Assembly (NCBI GenBank): GCA_018780265.1
Contig: JADMJV010000005.1
Coordinates: forward strand, 1 to 47,838
Reading direction: 5' to 3'
Origin: a bacterium
Lineage (GTDB): Bacteria; Vulcanimicrobiota; Xenobia; Xenobiales; JADMJV01
Length of the DNA stretch: 47,838 nucleotides
The position numbers and the translations under genes are program-made. Below, in pieces: positions 25,885 to 33,515 of this stretch (its first letter is position 1; every line of letters starts with the position of its first letter). The notes below the pieces were generated by a model. It saw only the letters and a program-made list of their open reading frames with translations, searched no databases and was not told the origin of the DNA.

Positions 25885-27144
25885 ATGCAAGCTACCCAAC
25901 GGCCTGGCGCCCAACTGCTGACGGATTTTCAGCAGGTGCGCGCCCACAGTCACCGCCTGTGCGAGCCTCTAATGCCCGAGGACTATGTGGTGCAGTCCAT
26001 GCCCGACGCCAGCCCGACCAAGTGGCATCTGGCTCACACCAGTTGGTTCTTCGAGCAGTTCTTGCTGGTCGGCGTCACCCCAAACTATGTCTCCCCCTTT
26101 CCGCACTACAACTTCCTGTTCAACTCCTACTACAACGCGGTGGGGGCCAGGACCAGTCGTCCCAAACGAGGGCTGCTTTCCCGGCCCAGTGTAGAAGAAG
26201 TCTTTGCCTATCGTAGCTACGTTGATGAGAAGGTCGAGCAGTGGCTCAACGCGGACCCGGACCTGGATGGCTGGCGGGACATTTTTGTCTTAGGATTGCA
26301 CCATGAGCAGCAGCATCAGGAGTTGATCATCACCGACCTCAAGCATATGCTGGCCGAAAACCCCCTCGATCCGGTCTACCGAGCTCTGCCGGACACCCCG
26401 GCCGTGGATCCGGGTCCGGCTCGCCCGGTGGAGTTTACCGGCGGCCTGGTCTGGGTGGGCTGGGCCGGAAAAGGTTTCGCCTTCGACAACGAGGGCCCGC
26501 GCCATCGGCGGTTTTTGCAGCCCTTCGCCCTCAACGACCGCCTCGTGACCAATCAGGAATACCTGGCCTTTATTCAGGCGGGAGGCTATGAGCAGCCCAA
26601 CTGGTGGCTCTCGGCCGGTTGGGCTACCTCCACTGCGCAAGGATGGCAGGCTCCTTTATACTGGCGCAAGCAGGGGGAGGAGTGGGGGGTGCGCACTCTG
26701 GCTGGCACTTTGACCCTGAACCCCCACCAACCGGTCTGTCATGTCAGCTACTACGAGGCCGATGCCTACGCCCGCTGGGCCGGGGCCCGCCTGCCCTGCG
26801 AAGGAGAGTGGGAGACGGCCGTTCAGTCGCTACCCCTGGGCGGACATTTCGCGGAAGAAGGTTTGTTTCAACCCCAACCTGCTCAGGCGGCCGGGGGGAT
26901 GCGTCAGATGTTTGGCGACGTGTGGGAATGGACGCGCAGTTCTTACGAGCCTTATCCCGGCTTTCAGCCGGCTGCGGGCGCCTTGGGGGAGTACAACGGT
27001 AAGTTTATGTGTAACCAGTACGTGTTGCGGGGAGGCTCGTGTGCCACTCCGGCCAGCCACATCCGGGCTACCTATCGCAACTTCTTTCCCGCCGATGCCC
27101 GCTGGCAATACTCCGGGATCCGCCTGGCTTACGATAGGAATTAG
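25885..27144 (+). CDS. egtB: Ergothioneine biosynthesis sulfoxide synthase
   Basis: A 419-residue non-haem iron enzyme that joins cysteine or gamma-glutamylcysteine to trimethylhistidine. The N-terminal DinB-like half carries the iron ligands: HLAHTSWFFE (H51) and LHHEQQHQE (H140, H144). The C-terminal FGE-sulfatase half includes FALNDRLVTNQEYLAFI, PVCHVSYYEADAYARWAG, DVWEWTRSSY and LRGGSCATPASHIRATYRNF. The length is normal. The ATG follows AAGGGAACTCGT. egtD follows after one base. No egtA, egtC or egtE gene is seen here. Confidence 0.95.
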   Translation: MQATQRPGAQLLTDFQQVRAHSHRLCEPLMPEDYVVQSMPDASPTKWHLAHTSWFFEQFLLVGVTPNYVSPFPHYNFLFNSYYNAVGARTSRPKRGLLSRPSVEEVFAYRSYVDEKVEQWLNADPDLDGWRDIFVLGLHHEQQHQELIITDLKHMLAENPLDPVYRALPDTPAVDPGPARPVEFTGGLVWVGWAGKGFAFDNEGPRHRRFLQPFALNDRLVTNQEYLAFIQAGGYEQPNWWLSAGWATSTAQGWQAPLYWRKQGEEWGVRTLAGTLTLNPHQPVCHVSYYEADAYARWAGARLPCEGEWETAVQSLPLGGHFAEEGLFQPQPAQAAGGMRQMFGDVWEWTRSSYEPYPGFQPAAGALGEYNGKFMCNQYVLRGGSCATPASHIRATYRNFFPADARWQYSGIRLAYDRN

Positions 27145-27145
27145 T

Positions 27146-28132
27146 ATGCAATTGGAATGCCCTTCCCGCTTTCGATGGCTGGAAAAACAATCGGTCCGTG
27201 AGTCCTTTGCCCAGGATGTGGCTCTGGGTTTGAGTCAGCATCCCAGGCGACTTCCTTGCCGCTACTTTTACGACGCTCAAGGGTCGCAGCTCTTTGAAGA
27301 GATATGCTCGCTGCCAGAATACTATTTGACCCGGGCTGAGCATCAGATTTTAGAGCGCTACGCCGCTCAGATTGTGGGTCAGGCACCGGCCGGTCTATCC
27401 ATGGTTGAGCTGGGTAGCGGCAGCGCCAGCAAGACGCGCCTGCTCTTTTCGGCTTACCTGCAATTTCACTCCCGGCTTTGCTATGTGCCGATTGACATCT
27501 CTCCCAGCATGTTGGAGGAGAGTTCTCAGCAGTTGCTGGCCGACTATGCAGGCCTCGAGATTTTGGGCGTTGCTGCCGAATATGAGCCCGGCTTAACCGC
27601 CCTCCGGCGCCTGCCCAAAGGGCCTAAAATGATTCTCTGGCTGGGCTCCAATGTGGGCAATTTACATCGCACCGAGGCTTCTGGCTTCTTGACCAAGGTG
27701 GTCTCGGCCATGGAGGAAACCGACTTTCTTCTGCTGGGCGTCGACCTGCGCAAAGACTCCCAGGTTTTGTTGCGGGCCTACGACGACGCCCAAGGGGTGA
27801 CCGCTCGCTTCAACCTCAACTTGCTGGCTCGTATCAATCGCGAGTTGGACGCCAACTTCCAACTGGACGCCTTCCGTCACCAGGTCAACTACGATGAAGA
27901 GGCGGGGCGAGTGGAGATGTATTTGTCCAGCCAGCGAGTCCAGAAGGTGCAGCTGCGACGCCTGGGCTTAGAAATTGACTGGCAGGCGGGCGAGCGCCTG
28001 CACACCGAGAACAGCTACAAATACAGCCCGGCCGAATTGGATCGACTGGTGCATAGTACCGGCCTGCGATTCTTGGGCCGTTGGTCCGATGATCAGGGGC
28101 GATTTGCGCTGACCTTGCTGACCCGTAGCTAA
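27146..28132 (+). CDS. egtD: L-histidine N-alpha-methyltransferase
   Basis: A 328-residue SAM-dependent enzyme that trimethylates histidine to hercynine, the first step of ergothioneine synthesis. Family signatures: CRYFYDAQGSQLFEEICSLP with EYYLTRAEHQIL, SAM loop MVELGSGSASKTRLL, YVPIDISPSMLEES, LWLGSNVGNLHRTEA, and the C-terminal ENSYKYSPAELDRLV. The ATG lies one base after the egtB stop, with GGAATTAGT in front. The longer frame upstream lies inside egtB and is not used. Confidence 0.95.
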   Translation: MQLECPSRFRWLEKQSVRESFAQDVALGLSQHPRRLPCRYFYDAQGSQLFEEICSLPEYYLTRAEHQILERYAAQIVGQAPAGLSMVELGSGSASKTRLLFSAYLQFHSRLCYVPIDISPSMLEESSQQLLADYAGLEILGVAAEYEPGLTALRRLPKGPKMILWLGSNVGNLHRTEASGFLTKVVSAMEETDFLLLGVDLRKDSQVLLRAYDDAQGVTARFNLNLLARINRELDANFQLDAFRHQVNYDEEAGRVEMYLSSQRVQKVQLRRLGLEIDWQAGERLHTENSYKYSPAELDRLVHSTGLRFLGRWSDDQGRFALTLLTRS

Positions 28133-28666
28133 AGTTGGCCAGTTCGCGGAGCTCGCCGGGCAGAATCTTTGTCGGCCACTGCAGACACATAGGGGGCTAA
28201 ACCGTGCTTGGGTCTGTTCCACCAAATCCTCGGTGGTGGCGAACCGTCCTTTTACAGTTCGACGTGGAGGCGTTCTGTGTGCTTTGGAGATAAGGTCGGT
28301 GAAGGGTCTCCGGGATCGCCCGAAATGATCCTAGGTGTTCGCAAAAGCTGAGATTGACTTGCCGATTGTCTTAGTGTTTGGAAGCTCCCGCTTGTATTCC
28401 ACAAACCATCCTTCTTTGACTGTCCCTCTGTGCCAGGATGGACTGCGGTCGTCTTAGGGAAGTCCCCGTTAGGAAAGGGTGAGTAGTCTGTTTTCATTGT
28501 GAGGCCTCTCCTTCTCGTTGCGGTCAAGCGCTCTCGACTAACCATCTGAAACTAGTCACGGGCCCTGCAGTCACCTCTTTGAGGTGCCGGTTCTGGTGCC
28601 GGTTCGTTGGCGATTTCTTGCTAAGTTTGACTCCCTTTCGCTCAACTTGCGCTGTCCCCCGGAAAT
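28133..28666. other. Long stretch between egtD and tRNA-Tyr
   Basis: Apart from the possible small gene at 28252-28497, I find no convincing gene, RNA or mobile element in these 534 bases. The part 28570-28620 contains short repeated words (GGTGCCGGTT twice) but no clear structure. Confidence 0.5.
28252..28497 (-). CDS. Possible small hypothetical protein
   Basis: An 81-codon frame starting MKTDYSPFPNGDFPKT, with a strong ribosome site AAGGAG at 7-12 bases before the ATG. The product is hydrophilic, rich in Ser/Thr/Pro and without motif or membrane segment. Its base use is lower in GC than its neighbours. The ribosome site is the only positive evidence. It lies between the egtD stop and the tRNA-Tyr terminator. 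Confidence 0.33.
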   Translation of the reverse strand: MKTDYSPFPNGDFPKTTAVHPGTEGQSKKDGLWNTSGSFQTLRQSASQSQLLRTPRIISGDPGDPSPTLSPKHTERLHVEL

Positions 28667-28692
28667 GAAAAAAACCCCGATTTCTCGGGGTT
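28667..28692 (-). terminator. Rho-independent terminator of tRNA-Tyr
   Basis: On the minus strand AACCCCGA - GAAA - TCGGGGTT forms an 8-bp stem with a GAAA tetraloop and is followed by a run of seven T residues. It begins about 6 bases after the tRNA CCA end. Confidence 0.9.
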
Positions 28693-28697
28693 CTTGT

Positions 28698-28784
28698 TGG
28701 TGGGCAGGGTGTGATTCGAACACACGTAGGGCGAAGCCCGGCAAATTTACAGTCTGCTGCCATTGTCCACTCGGCCACCTACCC
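28698..28784 (-). tRNA. tRNA-Tyr (GTA)
   Basis: An 87-base class II tRNA with encoded CCA. The acceptor stem is GGGTAGG/CCTGCCC, with A before CCA. The anticodon stem-loop CAGA-CTGTAAA-TTTG carries the GTA anticodon. There is a long variable arm (GCCGGGCTTCGCCCT region), and the T arm has GTTCGAATC. It has its own strong promoter and terminator. Confidence 0.96.
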
Positions 28785-28795
28785 AGGCGCGCCTT

Positions 28796-28824
28796 ATAGT
28801 AGCGACCCATGGAAAAGATGTCAA
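28796..28824 (-). promoter_or_regulatory. Strong sigma-70 promoter for tRNA-Tyr
   Basis: On the minus strand a perfect TTGACA (28819-28824) is 17 bases from TACTAT (28796-28801), giving a start a few bases before the tRNA 5' end. The -35 hexamer overlaps the stop codon of the upstream reductase gene (28821-28823), so no separate intergenic space exists. Confidence 0.88.
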
Positions 28825-29669
28825 GTCAACCAGGCATCGAGTTGGGAAGCGATGCTGCGGGGGCTCCAATCGGGCAGAATGGCGTGCAGGCGGGTGTCGG
28901 CCAGGGTTAGATCGCGAGCGCGCGGCTCCGGGGCAGGATAGTCGGAGCGCCAGCCTGCTGTCACCAGGCTTGGGACGCCGAGTTTTGCGGCGATTTGCTG
29001 ACCCAATTCCAGTCTGGAGAGGCGGGGGCCGGCCAGGTGAACAATTCCGGTGACCGGTTGCCGGCACAGTTGGAGAAGGGCCTGGGCGGCATCCTGGTAG
29101 GAGATCATGCCTCGCCATTCGTCCTGGAACAGGGAGAGGCTCTGGCCTGCTCTCAATTGTTCGACCAGCTGGTCGTAGTGGGCGCGCCCAGTGCCCAGGG
29201 CGGGGCCCACCATCAGGGCGATCCGGGCAACCAGCGTGGAATCGAAAGCCAGCGCAGCTTTCTCGCCACGCCACTTGGAGCGGCCATACTCGCTGAGCGG
29301 GCAGGGATTGGCATCCTCTCGATAGGGAGCGGACTCGCCATCAAAAACCATATCCGTCGATACATAGATGAAGCGGCGTCCGTTGGCGTGGCACCAGTGG
29401 GCCAGGCGGGCGGTAAGTAGATGATTGACCTGGTCTGCCAGGTCAGGGTTTTGGTGGCAGTCGGCTACCGCTGAGAGCGCCGCGGTATGAATGATGACCT
29501 GAGGGTTCAGTGGTTCGAGACGGTCCAGGTCGCTGGGGTCAAGGCGCTCGACGGAGCGGCCAAAGGACTGCAGGGGAGGGTTGCGACTGCACCCCACCAA
29601 CTGGTCTGGGCCCTCTCTCAATAGATACATGCCGAGTTTGCCGGAGGCTCCAGTAATGAGAATTTCCAT
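28821..29669 (-). CDS. RmlD-like sugar-nucleotide reductase (extended SDR)
   Basis: A 282-residue NAD(P)-dependent reductase/epimerase of the dTDP-4-dehydrorhamnose reductase group. The start at 29669 puts the Rossmann motif LITGASGKLGMYL at residue 3. Other hallmarks: IIHTAALSAVADCHQNP, FIYVSTDMVFDGESAPY, and the catalytic YGRSK (Tyr-x3-Lys). SYQDAAQALLQL and a C-terminal DTRLHAILPDW complete the pattern. No other rhamnose genes are nearby, so the substrate is uncertain. The first 15 codons of the longer frame lack support. The stop codon lies in the tRNA-Tyr promoter. Confidence 0.88.
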   Translation of the reverse strand: MEILITGASGKLGMYLLREGPDQLVGCSRNPPLQSFGRSVERLDPSDLDRLEPLNPQVIIHTAALSAVADCHQNPDLADQVNHLLTARLAHWCHANGRRFIYVSTDMVFDGESAPYREDANPCPLSEYGRSKWRGEKAALAFDSTLVARIALMVGPALGTGRAHYDQLVEQLRAGQSLSLFQDEWRGMISYQDAAQALLQLCRQPVTGIVHLAGPRLSRLELGQQIAAKLGVPSLVTAGWRSDYPAPEPRARDLTLADTRLHAILPDWSPRSIASQLDAWLT

Positions 29670-29706
29670 CCTTTGGGGTTCCACTCCGTAGATTTTTCCC
29701 CTAGGA

Positions 29707-29735
29707 TGTAACATGGGTTTGCGTCGCCGGTCTAA
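29707..29735 (+). promoter_or_regulatory. ECF-type promoter for the glycine-rich repeat gene
   Basis: TGTAACA (29707-29713) and CGGTCTAA (29728-29735) are separated by 14 bases. The same two boxes with the same spacing stand before the ECF sigma gene at 30841-30869, including the shared GGGT just after the -35 box. The TGTAAC -35 is typical of ECF sigma factors. Confidence 0.8.
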
Positions 29736-29764
29736 GCATCCATCAAGGGTAGCAGGAGGGTAAA

Positions 29765-30694
29765 ATGAGAGGACCTACTTTACGTCAGGCATCTCTGTGG
29801 TTAAGCGGAATGGGCTTGTTGGTATTGGCATCGTTGCCCGTGCAGGCCCGCCCAGGCGGCGGTCACTGCGGCACCATGCAGGGTGGACCTCGTGCCGGTG
29901 GAGGCTTTTCGGGAGGTCCTCAAGGCGGTCCAGGCCGGGGAGGTTTTCAAGGCGGACAGCAGGGCGGCCAGTCTGGTAACTGCCGAGGGGGCTTCCAGGG
30001 CGGTCGCCAGGGCGGCGGATTTGAAGGCGGCGGTCGCCGTCGTGGCGGATTCCAGGGTGGCGAGCAGGCCGGTCAGTTCCCGGGCGGCGGTAACTGTGAA
30101 GGCGGCCAGGGTGGTCGCCGCCGCGGCGGTTTCCAGGGCGGCGAGCAGGCGGGCCAGTTCCCTGGCGGCGGATTTGAAGGCGGCCAGGGCGGTCGGCGAC
30201 GCGGTGGATTCCAGGGTGGCGAGCAGGCCGGTCAGTTCCCTGGCGGCGGTAATTGTGAAGGCGGCCAGGGCGGTCGGCGTCGGGGCGGATTCCAGGGTGG
30301 AGAGCAGGCCGGCCAGTTCCCTGGCGGCGGATTTGAAGGCGGCCAGGGCGGTCGGCGCCGCGGCGGTTTCCAGGGCGGCGAGCAGGCCGGCCAGTTCCCT
30401 GGCGGCGGATTTGAAGGCGGCCAGGGCGGTCGGCGTCGGGGCGGTTTCCAGGGTGGCGAGCAGGCCGGCCAGCCTGGCGGAGATTGTCGGGACGGTAATA
30501 GTGGCGGCGGCGCTAATTCCCAGGGGGAACCTCGACCCGGTGGGTCTCATTGGGGTCAAGGCGGTCAGGTAGGTCAAGCTGGTCCAGGCAGGCGCCCAGG
30601 CCGCCCGCAACATCGTCCCGAGAGTGGCGACCAGGGAGGGCACTCGGGTGCCGATGATTTCCAGGGCCCAACTGGAGGTGACCCCAGACCTTAG
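29765..30694 (+). CDS. Secreted glycine-rich tandem-repeat protein
   Basis: A 309-residue protein with a signal peptide ending near VQA-RP (about residue 29). The rest is over one-third glycine and rich in Arg, Gln and Phe. Six tandem units of 26-27 residues begin RRRGGFQGGEQAGQFPGGG; some insert NC (…GGGNCEGGQGG) and others F (…GGGFEGGQGG). Scattered single cysteines (HCG, NCR, NCE, DCR) could form disulfides. No domain is recognised; RGG-like content suggests binding to nucleic acid or polysaccharide, or a matrix protein. AGGAGGG precedes the ATG. It is driven by an ECF-type promoter matching that of the downstream sigma gene. Confidence 0.85.
   Translation: MRGPTLRQASLWLSGMGLLVLASLPVQARPGGGHCGTMQGGPRAGGGFSGGPQGGPGRGGFQGGQQGGQSGNCRGGFQGGRQGGGFEGGGRRRGGFQGGEQAGQFPGGGNCEGGQGGRRRGGFQGGEQAGQFPGGGFEGGQGGRRRGGFQGGEQAGQFPGGGNCEGGQGGRRRGGFQGGEQAGQFPGGGFEGGQGGRRRGGFQGGEQAGQFPGGGFEGGQGGRRRGGFQGGEQAGQPGGDCRDGNSGGGANSQGEPRPGGSHWGQGGQVGQAGPGRRPGRPQHRPESGDQGGHSGADDFQGPTGGDPRP
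30035..30508 (+). repeat. Coding tandem repeat, six units of 78-81 bp
   Basis: Units start at about 30035, 30116, 30194, 30275, 30353 and 30431. Units 1 and 3 (81 bp, with the NC insert) alternate with 2 and 4 (78 bp), which suggests duplication of a two-unit block. The last unit diverges at its end. Length change between strains by recombination or slippage is likely. Confidence 0.85.
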
Positions 30695-30713
30695 TGTGGT
30701 TGAGTGGCACTGG

Positions 30714-30748
30714 AGCCCCTGCATTGAAGCTCAATGCAGGGGCTTTTT
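30714..30748 (+). terminator. Rho-independent terminator after the glycine-rich gene
   Basis: A perfect 14-bp stem, AGCCCCTGCATTGA and TCAATGCAGGGGCT, with the 3-base loop AGC and a T-run. It separates the repeat gene from the sigma factor gene, so each uses its own promoter. Confidence 0.93.
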
Positions 30749-30840
30749 CGATACCATGATAAGCAATTTTTTCAGGGGCAGGCGGGGGCCTGGAAAAATC
30801 AAACACATCCCCGATAATGAGCAGAAGTTATGCCGTTCGA

Positions 30841-30869
30841 TGTAACAAGGGTGGCTATTGCCGGTCTAA
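30841..30869 (+). promoter_or_regulatory. ECF-type promoter for the sigma factor gene (likely autoregulation)
   Basis: TGTAACA (30841-30847), 14 bases, CGGTCTAA (30862-30869), the same pair of boxes as before the glycine-rich gene. Transcription would begin near 30876, so the long GTG start at 30876 is unlikely and a later start is used. Confidence 0.8.
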
Positions 30870-30914
30870 AGGGATGTGGCAATCGGTGAGGGCACTTTAT
30901 CTGGGTGGGTCTTG

Positions 30915-31532
30915 GTGGCGCGTCAACCCGTGAGCCAGGTCGAGGGGGGCTCGGGAGAACTGGAAGGGCAGTTTGCTCATCGCGCTCAGCAGGGCGACCA
31001 GCAGGCGTTTGATTGGCTCATGCAGCGCCATCTCAAGGGAATCTATAACCTGGTGTTGCGCATGTTGCCGGGCGATCAGGAGGCTGCTCAAGATCTGGTT
31101 CAGGATACGTTCTTGAGCGCTTTCCGTTCGCTGGGGTCCTTTCGGCGTGAGTGTCGAATCGCCACCTGGTTTCATCGGATAGCCGTCAATAAGGTCTTGA
31201 ACTATCGATCCAAGCGACGTTTGAAAGTGGTCCAACTGGACGCGGGCGCTGAGCATCAGCCGCTACAACTGGTAGACTGTCAGCCCGGTCCGGTGCAGCG
31301 CCTGGAAGAGGCGGAGCTGCGACGAATGTTGGAGCAGTCGGTGGGTCAACTGCCTGAGGGGCTGCGACTGGTTTTTGTGATGCGTGAGTTGCAGCAGAAG
31401 AGTTATGAAGAGATCTCGGAGATTTTGGAAACTACACCCGAGGCTGTCCGAGTTCGCCTGCATAGGGCAAAAAAAGAATTATTGAAGAGCCTTCGTCCCT
31501 ATCTGGACCAGGCAGGAAAGGAGAACCGATGA
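30915..31532 (+). CDS. ECF-family RNA polymerase sigma factor
   Basis: About 205 residues. Region 2 is clear (AFDWLMQRHLKGIYNLVLRM, DLVQDTFLSAFRSLGSFR, ATWFHRIAVNKVLNYRSKRR), and so is region 4 (LPEGLRLVFVMRELQQKSYE, EISEILETTPEAVRVRLHRA). I place the start at GTG 30915 (GGGTGGG in front) because the predicted transcript begins near 30876; GTG 30930 is also possible. The next gene, overlapping by ATGA, is its probable anti-sigma factor. The matching promoters upstream of this gene and of the glycine-rich gene suggest it activates both. Confidence 0.93.
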   Translation: MARQPVSQVEGGSGELEGQFAHRAQQGDQQAFDWLMQRHLKGIYNLVLRMLPGDQEAAQDLVQDTFLSAFRSLGSFRRECRIATWFHRIAVNKVLNYRSKRRLKVVQLDAGAEHQPLQLVDCQPGPVQRLEEAELRRMLEQSVGQLPEGLRLVFVMRELQQKSYEEISEILETTPEAVRVRLHRAKKELLKSLRPYLDQAGKENR

Positions 31533-32629
31533 ACTGGCACGGACCCGAAGATGTCACGGTTCTGCTCTATCTCGAAGAAGCTATGTCAGCGTCGGATCGT
31601 CGGCTCTTCGAGGCGCATCTGGAGGAGTGTCAGGAGTGTCGCCTGGAGCTAGACGCCACCCGCCGTTTGCAGGGCCTTACCAAGACTTGGGCCGAGGTGG
31701 AGCCTCCTGCCCACTTGGCAGAGGGGATCCGGTCCAGTCTGCGGCCAGCCTCCCCATCCCGCCGGTGGATGTTGGCGGCAGCCGCGCTATTGATGTTGCT
31801 GCTGGGCCTGCAGGCTCTGAAGCCGGTGCAGGGTCCGCAAACAGCCTCAACGGAAGCGCCTTCAACGCGGCTGGTTCAGGCCAGTCCGGCCGCCGGCGAG
31901 AAGCCCACGGCAATGGCCCTGGCTACTCAGCAACAGGTGTGGATCACGGGGAAGGAAAGTTCGGTGGTGGCTTTTGCCGGTCAGGTATTGACTCTGGGTC
32001 CCCACACGAAGTTGCAGGTGATGTCCCGGTCGGGAAATCACTATGTTTTGCGCTTGAGGTCTGGTGATGTTCGAGTCCAAGAGCACGGAGAGGCTATTGC
32101 GGTGGTCACTCAGCATTTGCGGGTGGACCCCTTGGGCACCGACTATCAAGTCTTTGTTGGCTCCCAGCGCAGCAAAGTTCAACTTTATACGGGGAAAGTC
32201 CGAGTCACTTCGCAGCCTTCCGGGGAGGTGGTCGATCTGGTGCCTGGCCGCCACGTAGAATTTCCGGCTCCGCCGGCGCTGGCTCGGAAACCTCAATCCC
32301 CGAAAACGACCGCCAGCCCGGGGCCTAAGTTGCCCGGCACCGACTACCCGGTGCGTATTCCCACCGCCTCGCCATCACCGCTTGTCGAGCCTCCTCTGGA
32401 CCCGTGGGCGGGGAATTCTTCCGTTTGGGAGCCTGAATCGAATGTGGAACGGCCAGGTATTCACGAGCCGCAGCCTGGGATGGAGTTGCCTCAGGGGCGA
32501 CCCGGAATGGGCGATCAAACCAATCCCAACTGGCGCCGCCAGGGCCTTCCGCCCTGGTCTCGCCGTCCCGTCAATGGTGGCCACACGTGGCCCGCTCAAC
32601 GTCGTCCGATGAAAGGTCAACGCCGCTAG
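31529..32629 (+). CDS. Membrane anti-sigma factor with FecR-like exported domain
   Basis: A 366-residue single-pass protein. The cytoplasmic N-terminus has a zinc anti-sigma motif H-x3-C-x2-C (HLEECQECR, about residues 31-39). A transmembrane helix lies at about 79-98 (WMLAAAALLMLLLGLQ). The exported part has a FecR-like beta domain (about 135-245: QQVWITGKESSVVAF, LRLRSGDVRVQEHGEAIAVV, QLYTGKVRV). A long Pro-rich tail ends in RRPMKGQRR. It overlaps the sigma gene by 4 bp. The layout suggests an outside signal is passed to the sigma factor. The stop overlaps the convergent methyltransferase by 4 bp. Confidence 0.88.
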   Translation: MNWHGPEDVTVLLYLEEAMSASDRRLFEAHLEECQECRLELDATRRLQGLTKTWAEVEPPAHLAEGIRSSLRPASPSRRWMLAAAALLMLLLGLQALKPVQGPQTASTEAPSTRLVQASPAAGEKPTAMALATQQQVWITGKESSVVAFAGQVLTLGPHTKLQVMSRSGNHYVLRLRSGDVRVQEHGEAIAVVTQHLRVDPLGTDYQVFVGSQRSKVQLYTGKVRVTSQPSGEVVDLVPGRHVEFPAPPALARKPQSPKTTASPGPKLPGTDYPVRIPTASPSPLVEPPLDPWAGNSSVWEPESNVERPGIHEPQPGMELPQGRPGMGDQTNPNWRRQGLPPWSRRPVNGGHTWPAQRRPMKGQRR

Positions 32630-33375
32630 AGTTTGACAGCTTGCAACAAGAGTCGCTTGAATGCGTAGAAAACCGGTTTTTCGGGCATCTGTTCGCCGAG
32701 TCTGCGGCTGTAGATGGCTAAGAATTCGGATTGCTGGGTGGGACTCAGTTGGGGTAGGTAGGCGGTGAGCAGCGTCCCGCGGGTCCATTCTACGATGGCT
32801 TGGGCGTCTGTCATTACATGTGGGTAGACCTTGAGCACTACCTCAAATTCCTGGGCGCCCAGGTGGTAGAGCAGGTCTGCATAGTCTTCGGGAGCCAGTA
32901 CTTCGGTAACCCGGCTACGTAAGTCAAAGTGGGTGTGGGCGATGTCGGCCGCCAATCGGTGGGAGAGGTGGTCAAAATTGTGGGGCATTTGCACCAGGAG
33001 TTGGCCGCCTGGCAGCAGTCGGTCCCACAGGCGTGCAAATAGCCAGGGATGATTTTCCACCCAGTGGAGAGCCGCGTGGGAGAAAATCAGGTCGAACTGG
33101 CCCTCCACATCGGCCAGGTTTTGCTGACGAAAGCTCAGGCCGGGTCGTTCGAAGGCCTGGCTTTGGCTCAACATCTCTGCGGACGTGTCGATTCCCAACA
33201 CCTGACTGTCCGGCAGCAGGTCGGCGAGTTGGCGAGTCAGTTCGCCCGTGCCACAGCCCAGGTCGACCGCGTTCAGGCCGGGCCTGACCTTCAACCAGCG
33301 CTTGAGATCGCGGAATGGGGCCGCCCGCTGCTGTTTAAATCGATGGTATTGATCAGGGTCCCAGCTCACCGACAC
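32626..33375 (-). CDS. Trans-aconitate 2-methyltransferase-like SAM methyltransferase
   Basis: A 249-residue class I methyltransferase. The SAM motif VDLGCGTGELTRQLAD is near residue 37, with VLGIDTSAEML and FDLIFSHAALHWVENHP as motifs II-IV. The HWV stretch, LLVQMPHNFDHLSH and VEWTRGTLLTAYL strongly resemble Tam. Length agrees with that family (about 250). The start is GTG at 33375. It appears to be a single-gene unit. Confidence 0.85.
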   Translation of the reverse strand: MSVSWDPDQYHRFKQQRAAPFRDLKRWLKVRPGLNAVDLGCGTGELTRQLADLLPDSQVLGIDTSAEMLSQSQAFERPGLSFRQQNLADVEGQFDLIFSHAALHWVENHPWLFARLWDRLLPGGQLLVQMPHNFDHLSHRLAADIAHTHFDLRSRVTEVLAPEDYADLLYHLGAQEFEVVLKVYPHVMTDAQAIVEWTRGTLLTAYLPQLSPTQQSEFLAIYSRRLGEQMPEKPVFYAFKRLLLQAVKL

Positions 33376-33390
33376 AGACTTTTCAGAAAA

Positions 33391-33419
33391 ATTTCAGAGT
33401 CCTTTGCTACACTTGCCAA
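33391..33419 (-). promoter_or_regulatory. Possible sigma-70 promoter for the methyltransferase gene
   Basis: On the minus strand TTGGCA (33414-33419) is 17 bases from TGAAAT (33391-33396). The -10 box is poor (4 of 6), so this is a modest prediction. Confidence 0.35.
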
Positions 33420-33515
33420 GATCTCGCCGTCTGACTTGGTGATTCGTTAACAATTTGGCAACATGTGCACCCGCCCTCTTCGTGTAATTTGGTCATGAAG
33501 CGGAGGGTAATACCA

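Noticed and set aside
26741..27145. An N-terminal extension of EgtD of 135 codons
   Set aside because: It lies entirely within egtB in another frame and is not egtD-like; the ATG at 27146 begins the recognisable protein.
30035..30508. Regular repeats resembling a CRISPR array
   Set aside because: The repeats are contiguous, in frame and coding, with no spacers.
29801..30724. A 307-codon Ala/Thr-rich frame opposite the glycine-rich gene
   Set aside because: It arises from the repeated GC-rich units read in reverse; no ribosome site, and it runs through the terminator.
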